From CAZMVY01 sp964617875 (lineage in GTDB: Bacteria > Planctomycetota > Phycisphaerae > UBA1845 > PWPN01): a DNA stretch of 27,562 bases. This document shows positions 15,466-23,512 of this stretch, piece after piece. How positions within the stretch are numbered: the first letter of the stretch is position 1; each line of letters starts with the position of its first letter. The notes beneath the pieces were generated by a model. It was not told the DNA's origin. It made no database searches and worked only from the letters and a program-made list of their open reading frames with translations. The position numbers were made by a program, and so were the translations under genes. The stretch is taken from NCBI GenBank assembly GCA_964617875.1, contig CAZUAI010000075.1, positions 1 through 27,562 on the forward strand, written 5' to 3'.

Positions 15466-15867
15466 TCAGGTCTCGCGGGCCGCGGTATCGCAGATCGTTT
15501 CGACCGCCCAGCGCTCGTTGACCCAAAGCCCCAGAAGCCGGACAGGCAAGCGCCATGATTCGATGACGCGAACGGCGCCGCGGATCTGGTCGCGATGCGT
15601 CTCCTTCGACACGGGATTGCCCGTGCAATCGTGGTGGCCGACGACCGCGACGGTCGTGCTATGGTGCTTCTCGACGGAGATGGCGACGCGTGTCCGGATC
15701 GAATCCACCTGGGCCGGAGAGCCGATCGTCATGATCTTGTCCGGCCCCGGCTCGGTGATCATGTCCACGTAATCGACGTGAAACTCACTCCGCATCCACC
15801 GGGTGACCGGATCCTGAACGCGGCCATCCATGCAGTTGATTGCAGTCGCAAACGTTCCTGTGCTCAT
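15466..15867 (-). CDS. Minimal beta-carbonic-anhydrase-like protein
   Basis: A protein of only 133 residues with both zinc-site motifs of beta-carbonic anhydrases in order: INCMDGR (Cys12, with the Asp14-Arg16 dyad of CxDxR) and VVGHHDCTGNP (His78 and Cys81 of HxxC). Canonical family members are about 200 residues or longer, so the helical arm and the C-terminal dimer region seem to be missing. Carbon dioxide hydration is possible, because the three ligands and the dyad are all there, but short paralogues of this kind are not characterised to my knowledge. ATG 15867 is chosen; a TTG further upstream at 15903 is a weaker option. The gene is divergent from the macro-domain gene and convergent with the transporter. 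Confidence 0.75.
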   Translation of the reverse strand: MSTGTFATAINCMDGRVQDPVTRWMRSEFHVDYVDMITEPGPDKIMTIGSPAQVDSIRTRVAISVEKHHSTTVAVVGHHDCTGNPVSKETHRDQIRGAVRVIESWRLPVRLLGLWVNERWAVETICDTAARET

Positions 15868-15954
15868 GGCCGGGATTATCCGGTCGTTCGCGGAGGCATT
15901 CAAATGCGGCGACGGCCGGACCGCGGCGTCCGGCGGGTTGCCGGAGGGGCTCTC

Positions 15955-15983
15955 TTGCGGATCGCGCGACCCCGGGATAGAGT
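15955..15983 (+). promoter_or_regulatory. Possible promoter for the macro-domain gene
   Basis: TTGCGG (15955-15960), a 17-bp spacer and TAGAGT (15978-15983), about 80 bp upstream of the start codon. The spacing is ideal and the boxes are partly consensus. It lies in the divergent region between the two genes. Confidence 0.35.
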
Positions 15984-16063
15984 ATTCCCGGCGGAGACCG
16001 GCCGTACGGTGCCTGCGGCAGCGTGCCGGGCTCCCTCTGCTCCCGCGTAGAGGAGTTCATCCC

Positions 16064-16606
16064 ATGCCGATCGACAGATCCGTCTGGGCACGGATCAGGC
16101 TCGTGGAGGGCGACATCACGAAGCAGGCCGTCGACGCCATCGTGAACGCCGCGAACCAGTCGTTGCTGGGCGGCGGGGGCGTGGACGGGGCGATTCACCG
16201 GGCCGCGGGGCCGGGGCTGCTCGCCGAGTGCGAGACGCTCGGCGGCTGCGCGACGGGCTCGGCCAAGATCACGAAGGGCCACCGCCTGCCGGCAAAGTAC
16301 GTGATTCACGCCGTCGGCCCCGTCTACCGCGACGGCCGGCACGGCGAACCGGAGCAGCTCGCGGGCTGCTACCGCACGGCGATGGACCTGGCGAACGAGA
16401 AGGGCTGCGCAACGATCGCCTTTCCGGCGATCAGCTGCGGCGTCTACCACTACCCCATGGCCGATGCGGCCCGGATCGCCATGACGACGGTCGCGGAGAA
16501 GCTCGCCGCTGGCGGCACCGTCGAGGAGGCGCGGTTCGTGCTCTTCGGTAAAGCGGCATACGATGCTTTCGCGGCCGTGCACGCGGAGTTGTCGTCGGGC
16601 ACGTAG
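16064..16606 (+). CDS. Macro-domain protein (O-acetyl-ADP-ribose deacetylase-like)
   Basis: A 180-residue single macro domain of the YmdB/MacroD type. Members bind ADP-ribose and often hydrolyse O-acetyl-ADP-ribose or mono-ADP-ribosyl esters. Visible motifs are VEGDITKQAVDAIVNAAN, the catalytic loop LLGGGGVDGAIHRAAGPGLL (Asn and Asp in the expected places), and GSAKITKGHRLPAKYVIHAVGP. The second ligand loop reads FPAISCGVYHYPMADAARIA. The start is ATG 16064 with AGGAG 8 bp before it. The neighbours do not include an ADP-ribosyltransferase or a sirtuin, so no toxin-antitoxin arrangement (such as DarTG) is apparent. A general NAD-metabolite clean-up role is the simplest reading. Confidence 0.92.
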   Translation: MPIDRSVWARIRLVEGDITKQAVDAIVNAANQSLLGGGGVDGAIHRAAGPGLLAECETLGGCATGSAKITKGHRLPAKYVIHAVGPVYRDGRHGEPEQLAGCYRTAMDLANEKGCATIAFPAISCGVYHYPMADAARIAMTTVAEKLAAGGTVEEARFVLFGKAAYDAFAAVHAELSSGT

Positions 16607-16646
16607 AGCGGGCGGTTCTGCCGTACTCCGCAGGTTCGCCCGCCTG

Positions 16647-16675
16647 TTGCAGGATCGGGCCCGTTGCCGTAACAT
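16647..16675 (+). promoter_or_regulatory. Weak candidate promoter for the pseudopilin-like gene
   Basis: TTGCAG (16647-16652), a 17-bp spacer and TAACAT (16670-16675), about 85 bp upstream of the gene. Only half of the -35 matches the consensus. Confidence 0.2.
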
Positions 16676-16760
16676 GTGCCCTCTTGAGGACCAGCCGGCT
16701 TGCCCGTTGCCCGTATTCCGCGGTGCATGAGCATAATCCCGCCTGGATTCGTCGGCATTG

Positions 16761-17495
16761 ATGCGCAGTGGACGACCCACAAAGCCCGGACCGCAACCGA
16801 GGGGCGCTGCCGCCTTCACCTTGATTGAGCTGCTCGTCGTTGTCGGCGTCATGGCGATCCTGATGGCCGCCCTGCTGCCGGGCCTGACCCGCGCGCGGCG
16901 CCAGGCCGCGATGGCCGTCTGCACCAGCAACCTCCGGCAGGTCGGCGCGGCGTTCACGATGTACCTGGCCGCCCATCATGACCGCTATCCCGCGGCGCAG
17001 GACCCGGTGAACGCGAGCCCGCGCTACTGGCTCTGGATGGGGCGCGGGTTCCGCAAATACCTCGAGCCGCACCTCGTGCGGAACATCAACGTGAACAACC
17101 CGAACGTCCTCGCCTGCCCGACCGACCCCTCGCCCGGCGAACGGTACGAGCGGACGAGCTATGCCTACAGCATGACGTTCTACCACAGCCCCGAGCAGAT
17201 CGACGCGATGAACAGCACGGCGGACGAGTACTCGAACCCCCGGCCGCCGATCGCACAGTCGAGCTTCGACGTCCGCCACCCAACGCGCAAGGTCCTCGCC
17301 GGCGAGTGGCAGGCGTACCACGACCGGCTCGACCGGGATGAAGGCTGGTGGGACCGGCGCGGGACGCGCATCTTCCTCTTCGCCGATGCGCACGTGAACC
17401 GGTACGCCGCGTCGGCTCTCCTGCCCGCCCGCAACGGCCTGCCGGACCCGAATCTCACGGTCCGCGGGGTGCGCGGAACGGATGTCCGGCAATAG
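16761..17495 (+). CDS. Type II pseudopilin-like protein (prepilin N-terminal methylation domain)
   Basis: A 244-residue protein with a positively charged leader (MRSGRPTKPGPQPRGAAA) and a class III signal, FTLIELLVVVGVMAILMAAL, in which Phe follows the cleavage site and Glu is at +5. It continues with RARRQAAMAVCTSNLRQVGAAF, a common planctomycete pattern in which N-methylated helices are followed by CxxNLRQ. The C-terminal part (HLVRNINVNNPNVLACPTD, FLFADAHVNRY) matches the globular domain of that group, which includes an ADGHV-like strand. Planctomycete genomes carry many of these proteins. They probably reach the cell envelope by a type II secretion or pilin system, but individual roles are not known. 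A TTG directly precedes the ATG at 16761 and is less likely to be the start. Confidence 0.85.
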   Translation: MRSGRPTKPGPQPRGAAAFTLIELLVVVGVMAILMAALLPGLTRARRQAAMAVCTSNLRQVGAAFTMYLAAHHDRYPAAQDPVNASPRYWLWMGRGFRKYLEPHLVRNINVNNPNVLACPTDPSPGERYERTSYAYSMTFYHSPEQIDAMNSTADEYSNPRPPIAQSSFDVRHPTRKVLAGEWQAYHDRLDRDEGWWDRRGTRIFLFADAHVNRYAASALLPARNGLPDPNLTVRGVRGTDVRQ

Positions 17496-17527
17496 GGCGC
17501 GGCCGACATCCGCACGCAGCAACGGGC

Positions 17528-17556
17528 TTGACCCTTCGGCATCGCGCCTGTAAACT
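17528..17556 (+). promoter_or_regulatory. Sigma-70-type promoter for the PurF-like gene
   Basis: TTGACC (17528-17533), a spacer of exactly 17 bp and TAAACT (17551-17556). The predicted start near 17563 gives a leader of about 80 nt. Confidence 0.5.
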
Positions 17557-17642
17557 CGCATCGTCTTCGAAGGCGTCTCCAGCCCGTCCGGGCGGCCTTC
17601 GGCCGACGCGGCGTCCTGTTCATCGCATACGGGGATCCTCGC

Positions 17643-19187
17643 ATGGGCGGTCTGTTCGGCTCGGTGTCGAAAAGCGATTGCGTGACGGACCTCTTCTACG
17701 GCACGGACTACCACTCGCACCTCGGCACGAAGCGCGGCGGGCTCGCCGTCGCCAACGGCGCCGGCTTCGACCGCACCATCCATGACATCACCACCTCGCA
17801 GTTCCGATCGAAGTTCCAGACCGACATCCGTGACATGCACGGCCGGCTCGGCATCGGCGTCATCAGCGACTACGAGGACCAGCCGCTCATCATCGGCAGC
17901 CACCTGGGCATGTACGCCATCGCCACGGTCGGCCTCATCCGCAACGTGGACGAGCTGGCCCGCAAGGCGTTTCTCGACCGCCGCACGCACTTCTCCGAAA
18001 TGGCGGGCGGCGAGATCAACCCCACCGAGCTGGTCGCCGCGATCATCAACGAGGAAGACACCTTCGCCGACGGCATCCGGCACGCGCAGGAATCGATCGA
18101 CGGCTCCTGCACCATCCTGCTGCTCGCGCGGGACGGCATCTACGCCGCCCGCGACGCGTACGGCCGGACGCCGCTGGCGATCGGCGAAAAGTCCGACGCC
18201 TTCGCCGTCACGCTCGAGACGTGCGCCCTGCCGAACCTGGGGTACCGCGTGACGAAGTACCTCGGCCCCGGCGAGATCGTGCGCCTGACCGCCGACGGCG
18301 TCGAGCCGCTCCGCCCGCCGGGCGACCGGATGCAGATCTGCTCGTTCCTGTGGGTCTACTACGGCTACCCGGCGTCCAGCTACGAGGGCATCAACGTCGA
18401 GGCGACGCGCTACCGCTGCGGCGAGCTGCTCGCCCGGCACGACGACGTGGCAATCGACATGGTCGCCGGCATCCCCGATTCGGGCACGGGCCACGCGATC
18501 GGCTATGCCAACCGGTCGCGGGTGGCGTACGGCCGGCCGTTCGTGAAGTACACGCCGACCTGGCCGCGGAGCTTCATGCCGCAGGACCAGGCAACGCGCG
18601 ACCTGGTCGCCGGGATGAAGCTCATCCCCATCCGCGAGCTGATCGAGGGGAAGCGCCTGCTGTTCTGCGAGGACTCGATCGTCCGCGGGACGCAGCTCCG
18701 CGACACGATCCGGCGGCTGTACGACCACGGGGCGAAGGAAGTCCACATGCGGCCCGCGTGCCCGCCGCTCGTACACGGCTGCCGGTTTCTCAACTTCTCG
18801 CGGTCGCGGTCGGAGCTGGACCTGGCGGCACGGCGGGCGATCCAGCACCTCGAGGGCGACGGCGAGCCGCGCCTCGCCGAGTACGCCTCGGCCGGGAGCC
18901 CGAAGCACTGCGCGATGGTCGAGCACATCCGCAGGCAGCTCGGCCTGACGACCCTGAAGTACCAGCGGCTCGAGCACCTCGTCGAGGCCATCGGCCTGCC
19001 GAAGGAGAAGCTCTGCACCTATTGCTGGGACGGCGTCGATAACCGCTCGTGCCCCGCCCCGACGCGGCTGGGCGCCCACGACGGCGGCGCCCCCGGCGCC
19101 GGCCCGGCGACGAGGCCGGCGCCACACGACGGCGCCGGGCGATGGCACTCCGTCCGCCAGCCGGCGTCGCCCGACTCCGCCACATGA
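17643..19187 (+). CDS. PurF-like amidophosphoribosyltransferase lacking the cysteine nucleophile
   Basis: A 514-residue protein with an N-terminal Ntn-type glutaminase domain (about 1-225) and a C-terminal phosphoribosyltransferase domain. The usual M-C-G-I start is replaced by MGGLFGSVSKSDC, so position 2 has no cysteine and ammonia cannot be released from glutamine in the normal way. Downstream glutaminase blocks remain (HLGTKRGGLAVANG, DGSCTILLLARDGIYAARD, and GRTPLAIG). The PRPP loop is CEDSIVRGTQLRDTI (Glu343-Asp344 replacing the common DD). Cys233, Cys380, Cys458 and Cys461 lie where the 4Fe-4S ligands of the Bacillus-type enzyme are expected, so a cluster may be kept. About 45 low-complexity residues follow. 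This is probably a paralogue with a changed reaction, possibly ammonia-dependent, rather than the housekeeping PurF. The start is ATG 17643 with a weak GGGGA. Confidence 0.85.
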   Translation: MGGLFGSVSKSDCVTDLFYGTDYHSHLGTKRGGLAVANGAGFDRTIHDITTSQFRSKFQTDIRDMHGRLGIGVISDYEDQPLIIGSHLGMYAIATVGLIRNVDELARKAFLDRRTHFSEMAGGEINPTELVAAIINEEDTFADGIRHAQESIDGSCTILLLARDGIYAARDAYGRTPLAIGEKSDAFAVTLETCALPNLGYRVTKYLGPGEIVRLTADGVEPLRPPGDRMQICSFLWVYYGYPASSYEGINVEATRYRCGELLARHDDVAIDMVAGIPDSGTGHAIGYANRSRVAYGRPFVKYTPTWPRSFMPQDQATRDLVAGMKLIPIRELIEGKRLLFCEDSIVRGTQLRDTIRRLYDHGAKEVHMRPACPPLVHGCRFLNFSRSRSELDLAARRAIQHLEGDGEPRLAEYASAGSPKHCAMVEHIRRQLGLTTLKYQRLEHLVEAIGLPKEKLCTYCWDGVDNRSCPAPTRLGAHDGGAPGAGPATRPAPHDGAGRWHSVRQPASPDSAT

Positions 19188-19330
19188 CCCGGCGGCGGGT
19201 CGGCGAAACACGTTCGCGGACTGATGATCGCATCGCCGTGCCCGTCGGGGTACGATGACGGCCCTCGCTTCCACGACCGGCGACGATACGGGCGTTCCCC
19301 AGGAGTCCGGCCGGGAGGCATGGCGGATCC

Positions 19331-22300
19331 ATGGAGCATCTCATGCACTTGCGCAGCAAGCTCCTGATTGTCCTGATGTCGCTGATGGCCATTACGCTGG
19401 CGGCCGTTCTGTCGGTCCGTCAGGTCTGGCAGGCGTCGTTGCGCGACGGGTTGGAGGCCGGCGCCAACGCTTTGCTGAGACAGCGCGGGACGGTGCTCAG
19501 CAATGAAATCCTCGACGGACGCCGCATGCTGAGGGTGCTGGCGACGGACGAGGGCCTGGCCGGCGCCGACATCGAATCCGTCCGCTCCCGACTGCGCCGG
19601 TGGACGCAGCAGGCCACGCGGTTCGAGTCGTTCTACTTCGACACGCTGGACGGCGACGTGTATCCCCCCACGGGCCCCTCGTTCTCAGTGCGCGACAGGG
19701 ATTACTTCCCCAGGATACCGGCCGGGGAGGAAGTCATCGGCGCCCCGATCATCAGCCGCCACACCGGCGAGCCCGTGCTCCTGCTCACGGTCCCCGTCCG
19801 GGATCCCGGCGGCCGACTCCGGGGCGCACTCGCCGGAACGCTGATGATCAAAGACACCATTGCCCGGGCAACGGCGGGCGCTCCCCTGGGAAGCGGAGCG
19901 ACGATGACCCTCTTCGATGCCCGGGGGCGCGTGCTGGGGAGCACCGACGCCGGCTCGCAGGCCGAGCTGCAGGAGGCGTCGGAACAGGACTCGCCGATGG
20001 CGTTCGCCCTGTGGCGGGCCCTTTCGACAGCCGAAAAACCCGCGGCCGGCGACGTACGGAAAACCAGCATCGGTCTCGACGAAGGCGAAGTCCTGGCGCA
20101 CTTCACCTCCATACCCGAGTTCGACTCGTATCTGGTCCATGCACAGCCTTTGAAGGACCTGCTGGCGCCGTCGAAGAGGGCCTCGGTGGTCTCCCTGATC
20201 ATGCTGGCGGCGGCTTTCCTCGTGTGCGCCGGAGCGTTCCCGGTGCTTGAAGGCATGGTCATCCGCCCCATTGCGCGGATCAAGGAGGCGCATCACCGAC
20301 TTGAGGCGGGCGATCTGTCCGTCCGGGTTCCCGAAGCCGGGCGCGACGAACTGGCCGACCTCGCCCGGGCCTTCAACCGCACCGTCCTCAGTCTGGAGAA
20401 CGCCGAGCGGAAGTTCAGGACCATTTTCGAGGCCTTTCCATACCCCATTGCGCTGACCAGGCTCTCCGACGGCGCCTGCCTGGACGTGAATCCGGCGTTC
20501 CTGCGTGTGGAGAATCGTCCCCGCGAGGAATACGTCGGCCGGGCCCTCACGCAGACGCCGATCGCGACCGATCCGGAAGCGGCTTCGAGGGCCAGAGAAC
20601 GCCTGATGGCCACGGGCCGGATCGACAGCGAGCCCCGCAGAGTCGTTCGCCGGGACGGGAGCGAAGCCTGGATCATCGACTCGACCCGGGTGATCACGCT
20701 CGCCGGAGAGCCGGTCGCCCTCACCGTGATGATCGATGTGTCTGAGCTGAAGCGAACGGAAGAGGCCCTGCGCCTCAGCGAGCGCAAGACGCGGGCCATT
20801 CTGGATCAGGCGTATGAGTTTATCGGCCTGCTGACCGTTGACGGAACCGTGATCGATGCCAACCGATCCTCACTGGAGCTGGTCGGGGTCGATGCTTCCG
20901 CGATTCTGAACCGACCCTTCTGGGAGACTCCCTGGTGGGCACATTCCGCGGAACTGCAGGAACGGCTCCGCACAGCGATCCAAACGGCGGCGGCGGGCAC
21001 AGCCGTTCGATTCGAGGCCACGCATCCGGCGGCGGACGGCGGCCTGCGTCATATCGACTTCTCGCTGCGGCCCGTGAAAGACGAGGCGGGGAACGTCCTC
21101 TTCCTCATCCCGGAGGGGCGCGACATCACGGAGTACAAACGGGCGGAGGATACACTGCGCGAAAGCCGGCAACAGTTGCTGGATATCGCCGCCAATCTTC
21201 CCGGCGTGATCTACCAGTTTGTCGTCCATGCCGACGGCACGATGGGCCTCGCCTATGTCGGCGACCGCGCCAGGGATATTCTCGGTTTGGACAATCGACC
21301 CGAAGGATTCTTTGAGCGATTCACTGCCTGCCTGGCCGACGCCGACCACGACCGATTCCTCGAATCGGTCCGCCAGGCCATCGCAATCGCGGCGCCGTGG
21401 GAGTTCGAAGGGCAATTCATCAAGCCCTCGGGCGAGCCGATGTGGTTCAGCGGGAAGTCGGTCCCCCAGCGGAGAAACGACGACCTGATCTACAACGGCG
21501 TTCTTCTCGATATCACGGCGCGCAAGCAGGCGGAAGCCTCGCTGCGGGATTCGCAGCAGCAGCTCCGCGATATCATCGACTTCCTTCCCGATGCCACGTT
21601 TGCGGTGGACCGCGAGGGGCGGATCATCGCCTGGAACCGGGCTATTGAAGAGATGACAGGCGTGCCGGCCGCCAAAATGCTCGGCAAAGGAGATTACGAG
21701 TACGCCATTCCGTTCTTTGGCAAACGGCATCCCATTCTCATCGACTTCGTGTTCAAGCCCCGCACGCAGGAAGAACTGAACTATCTGTTCATTCAGAAGA
21801 CCGGCGACACGCTGTATGCCGAATCGCACGTCTGCGTGGTCAAGGACCGGCTGCTCCACCTCTCCGGCAAGGCCGGCCCGATCCGCAACGCCGCCGGCGA
21901 GATTGTCGGCGCGATTGAAGCGATCCGCGACATCACGGACATCAAGACGACCGAGCAGGCCCTCCGCGACAGCGAGGAACGCTACCGCTCGCTGTTCGAG
22001 GCGGCCCATGACGCGATCTTCCTCATGCATGAGGACCGCTTCATCGACTGCAACCCGAGGACGCTGGCGATGTTCGGCTGCACCCGGGAACAGATTCTGC
22101 AGACGCACCCCTACGACCTCTCGCCGGAGCGTCAGCCGGACGGCCGCTCGTCCAGGGACAGGGCGATCGAGCAGATCTCCGCGGCCTACGGCGGCGAACC
22201 GCAGTTCTTCGAGTGGCGGCACCGCCGTCTGGACGGCACGCCTTTCGAGGCCGAGGTCAGCCTCAACCGGGTGCTGATCGCCGGAACGCCCCACCTGCTG

Positions 22301-23071
22301 GCGATCGTTCGCGACGTGACCGAACGCCACCGGGCCGAAGAGGAGATCCGCGCCCTTAACGCCGAGCTGGAGCAGCGCGTCGAGCAACGCACCGCGCAGC
22401 TGGCCGCCGCCAACACCGCCCTGAACGAGTTCGCCTACGTCGTGTCCCACGACCTCAAGGCGCCGCTCCGGGCGGTCAACCAGCTGGCCCACTGGATCGC
22501 GGAGGACTACGCCGCCGTGCTCGACGAGGAAGGGAAGGACAGGCTGCGCCTCATGAACGGGCGAATCGCACGGATGTACGCCCTGATCGACGGGGTTCTT
22601 CAGTACTCGCGCATCGGCCGCGTCGAGGAGGACCGCCGCCCGATCGACCTGGACGTCCTCGTGCGAGACGTCGTCGAATCGCTGTCCCCGCCGGCCCACA
22701 TCCGGGTCGTGGTCGAGCCGGGCCTGCCGGTTGTCACGGCGGACCGGACGCGGATGGAACAGGTCTTCCAGAACCTGATCGGCAACGCGATCAAGTTCAT
22801 GGACAAGCCCGAGGGCCGGATCACGGTCGCGTGCGAGGGCGAGGGCGATCGATGGCGGTTTCGCGTGACCGACAACGGGCCGGGAATCGATCCGAAGTAT
22901 CACGAAAAGGTCTTCGGCATCTTCCAGACCCTGACCCCCCGCGACGAGCGGGAGAGCACGGGCATCGGGCTGGCACTGGTCAAGAAGATTGTCGAAGGAT
23001 ATGGTGGAAAGGCCGAGTTGGAGTCGGAGGTGGGGAAAGGATGCACCTTCTCGTTCACGTTGCCCCGGTAA
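19331..23071 (+). CDS. Membrane sensor histidine kinase with five PAS-like domains
   Basis: A 1246-residue kinase. TM1 (about 10-30) and TM2 (about 285-306) flank an extracytoplasmic region that looks like a dCache sensor (FYFDTLDGDVYP, VRDRDYF). A HAMP domain (about 307-358) follows, then five PAS-like units ending near 472, 602, 731, 872 and 1000, four of them closed by DIT/DVT-type sequences with a charged linker. A coiled coil leads to a phytochrome-type HisKA (FAYVVSHDLKAPLRAVNQLA), with His1040 as the phosphoacceptor. The ATPase domain has NLIGNAIKF (N box, near 1150), DNGPGI (near 1180) and ESTGIGLAL. ATG 19343 (GGAG 6 bp upstream) is an alternative start that removes four residues. 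It is the first gene of a four-gene signalling run. No attached receiver is present. The stimulus is unknown. Confidence 0.93.
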   Translation: MEHLMHLRSKLLIVLMSLMAITLAAVLSVRQVWQASLRDGLEAGANALLRQRGTVLSNEILDGRRMLRVLATDEGLAGADIESVRSRLRRWTQQATRFESFYFDTLDGDVYPPTGPSFSVRDRDYFPRIPAGEEVIGAPIISRHTGEPVLLLTVPVRDPGGRLRGALAGTLMIKDTIARATAGAPLGSGATMTLFDARGRVLGSTDAGSQAELQEASEQDSPMAFALWRALSTAEKPAAGDVRKTSIGLDEGEVLAHFTSIPEFDSYLVHAQPLKDLLAPSKRASVVSLIMLAAAFLVCAGAFPVLEGMVIRPIARIKEAHHRLEAGDLSVRVPEAGRDELADLARAFNRTVLSLENAERKFRTIFEAFPYPIALTRLSDGACLDVNPAFLRVENRPREEYVGRALTQTPIATDPEAASRARERLMATGRIDSEPRRVVRRDGSEAWIIDSTRVITLAGEPVALTVMIDVSELKRTEEALRLSERKTRAILDQAYEFIGLLTVDGTVIDANRSSLELVGVDASAILNRPFWETPWWAHSAELQERLRTAIQTAAAGTAVRFEATHPAADGGLRHIDFSLRPVKDEAGNVLFLIPEGRDITEYKRAEDTLRESRQQLLDIAANLPGVIYQFVVHADGTMGLAYVGDRARDILGLDNRPEGFFERFTACLADADHDRFLESVRQAIAIAAPWEFEGQFIKPSGEPMWFSGKSVPQRRNDDLIYNGVLLDITARKQAEASLRDSQQQLRDIIDFLPDATFAVDREGRIIAWNRAIEEMTGVPAAKMLGKGDYEYAIPFFGKRHPILIDFVFKPRTQEELNYLFIQKTGDTLYAESHVCVVKDRLLHLSGKAGPIRNAAGEIVGAIEAIRDITDIKTTEQALRDSEERYRSLFEAAHDAIFLMHEDRFIDCNPRTLAMFGCTREQILQTHPYDLSPERQPDGRSSRDRAIEQISAAYGGEPQFFEWRHRRLDGTPFEAEVSLNRVLIAGTPHLLAIVRDVTERHRAEEEIRALNAELEQRVEQRTAQLAAANTALNEFAYVVSHDLKAPLRAVNQLAHWIAEDYAAVLDEEGKDRLRLMNGRIARMYALIDGVLQYSRIGRVEEDRRPIDLDVLVRDVVESLSPPAHIRVVVEPGLPVVTADRTRMEQVFQNLIGNAIKFMDKPEGRITVACEGEGDRWRFRVTDNGPGIDPKYHEKVFGIFQTLTPRDERESTGIGLALVKKIVEGYGGKAELESEVGKGCTFSFTLPR

Positions 23072-23089
23072 CCGGGCAGAAAGGGCGTT

Positions 23090-23503
23090 ATGCGACCGAA
23101 CAAGCCGATCCTGCTCGTCGAGGACGACGAGATCGATCAGATGACCGTCAAGCGGGCCCTCAAGGAGATCCACGTCATGAACCGGCTCGATATCGCCGCG
23201 AACGGCGAGGAGGCGCTCGCGTTCCTGAGAGACCCGGGCAACGAGCGGCCCGGGATCATCCTGCTGGACCTGAACATGCCCCGGATGAACGGGATCGAGT
23301 TTCTCAAGGCGGCCAAGCAGGACGACGACCTGAAGCGCATTCCGGTGGTCGTCCTGACGACGTCCAAGGAAGAGCAGGACCGGGTCGAGAGCTTCAACCT
23401 GAGCGTCGCCGGCTACATGATCAAACCCGTGGATTACCGGCAGTTCGTCGAGGTGGTTCGTGCCATCGATCTGTACTGGACGCTCAGCGAATTGCCCGAA
23501 TAG
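23090..23503 (+). CDS. Single-domain response regulator, Rcp type
   Basis: A 137-residue receiver with no output domain. ILLVEDDEIDQMTVKRAL has the acidic pair, LLDLNMPRMNG holds the phosphoacceptor Asp60, VVLTTSKEEQD the conserved Thr, and MIKPVDYRQF the Lys112. The fold and the family resemblance (Rcp1, the partner of phytochrome-type kinases) fit the phytochrome-like HisKA of the gene ending 18 bp upstream, so the two are the most likely pair. It would act by phosphotransfer to another component rather than on DNA. It starts at ATG 23090 with AAAGGG upstream, and the next gene begins 9 bp after its stop. Confidence 0.93.
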   Translation: MRPNKPILLVEDDEIDQMTVKRALKEIHVMNRLDIAANGEEALAFLRDPGNERPGIILLDLNMPRMNGIEFLKAAKQDDDLKRIPVVVLTTSKEEQDRVESFNLSVAGYMIKPVDYRQFVEVVRAIDLYWTLSELPE

Positions 23504-23512
23504 GAGTCCGCC

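Noticed and set aside
16064..16606. A DarTG-like toxin-antitoxin system with the macro domain as antitoxin
   Set aside because: No ADP-ribosyltransferase toxin gene adjoins it, and the domain resembles the stand-alone YmdB type.
19049..19187. GC-rich inverted repeats at the 3' end of the PurF-like gene as a terminator
   Set aside because: They lie within the low-complexity coding tail and have no T-tract. A weak GACCCG/CGGGTC stem overlaps the stop codon but is too small to call.
16431..19274. A 947-residue antisense frame opposite the pseudopilin-like and PurF-like genes
   Set aside because: It has the same GC-skew artefact composition and overlaps two recognisable genes on the other strand.
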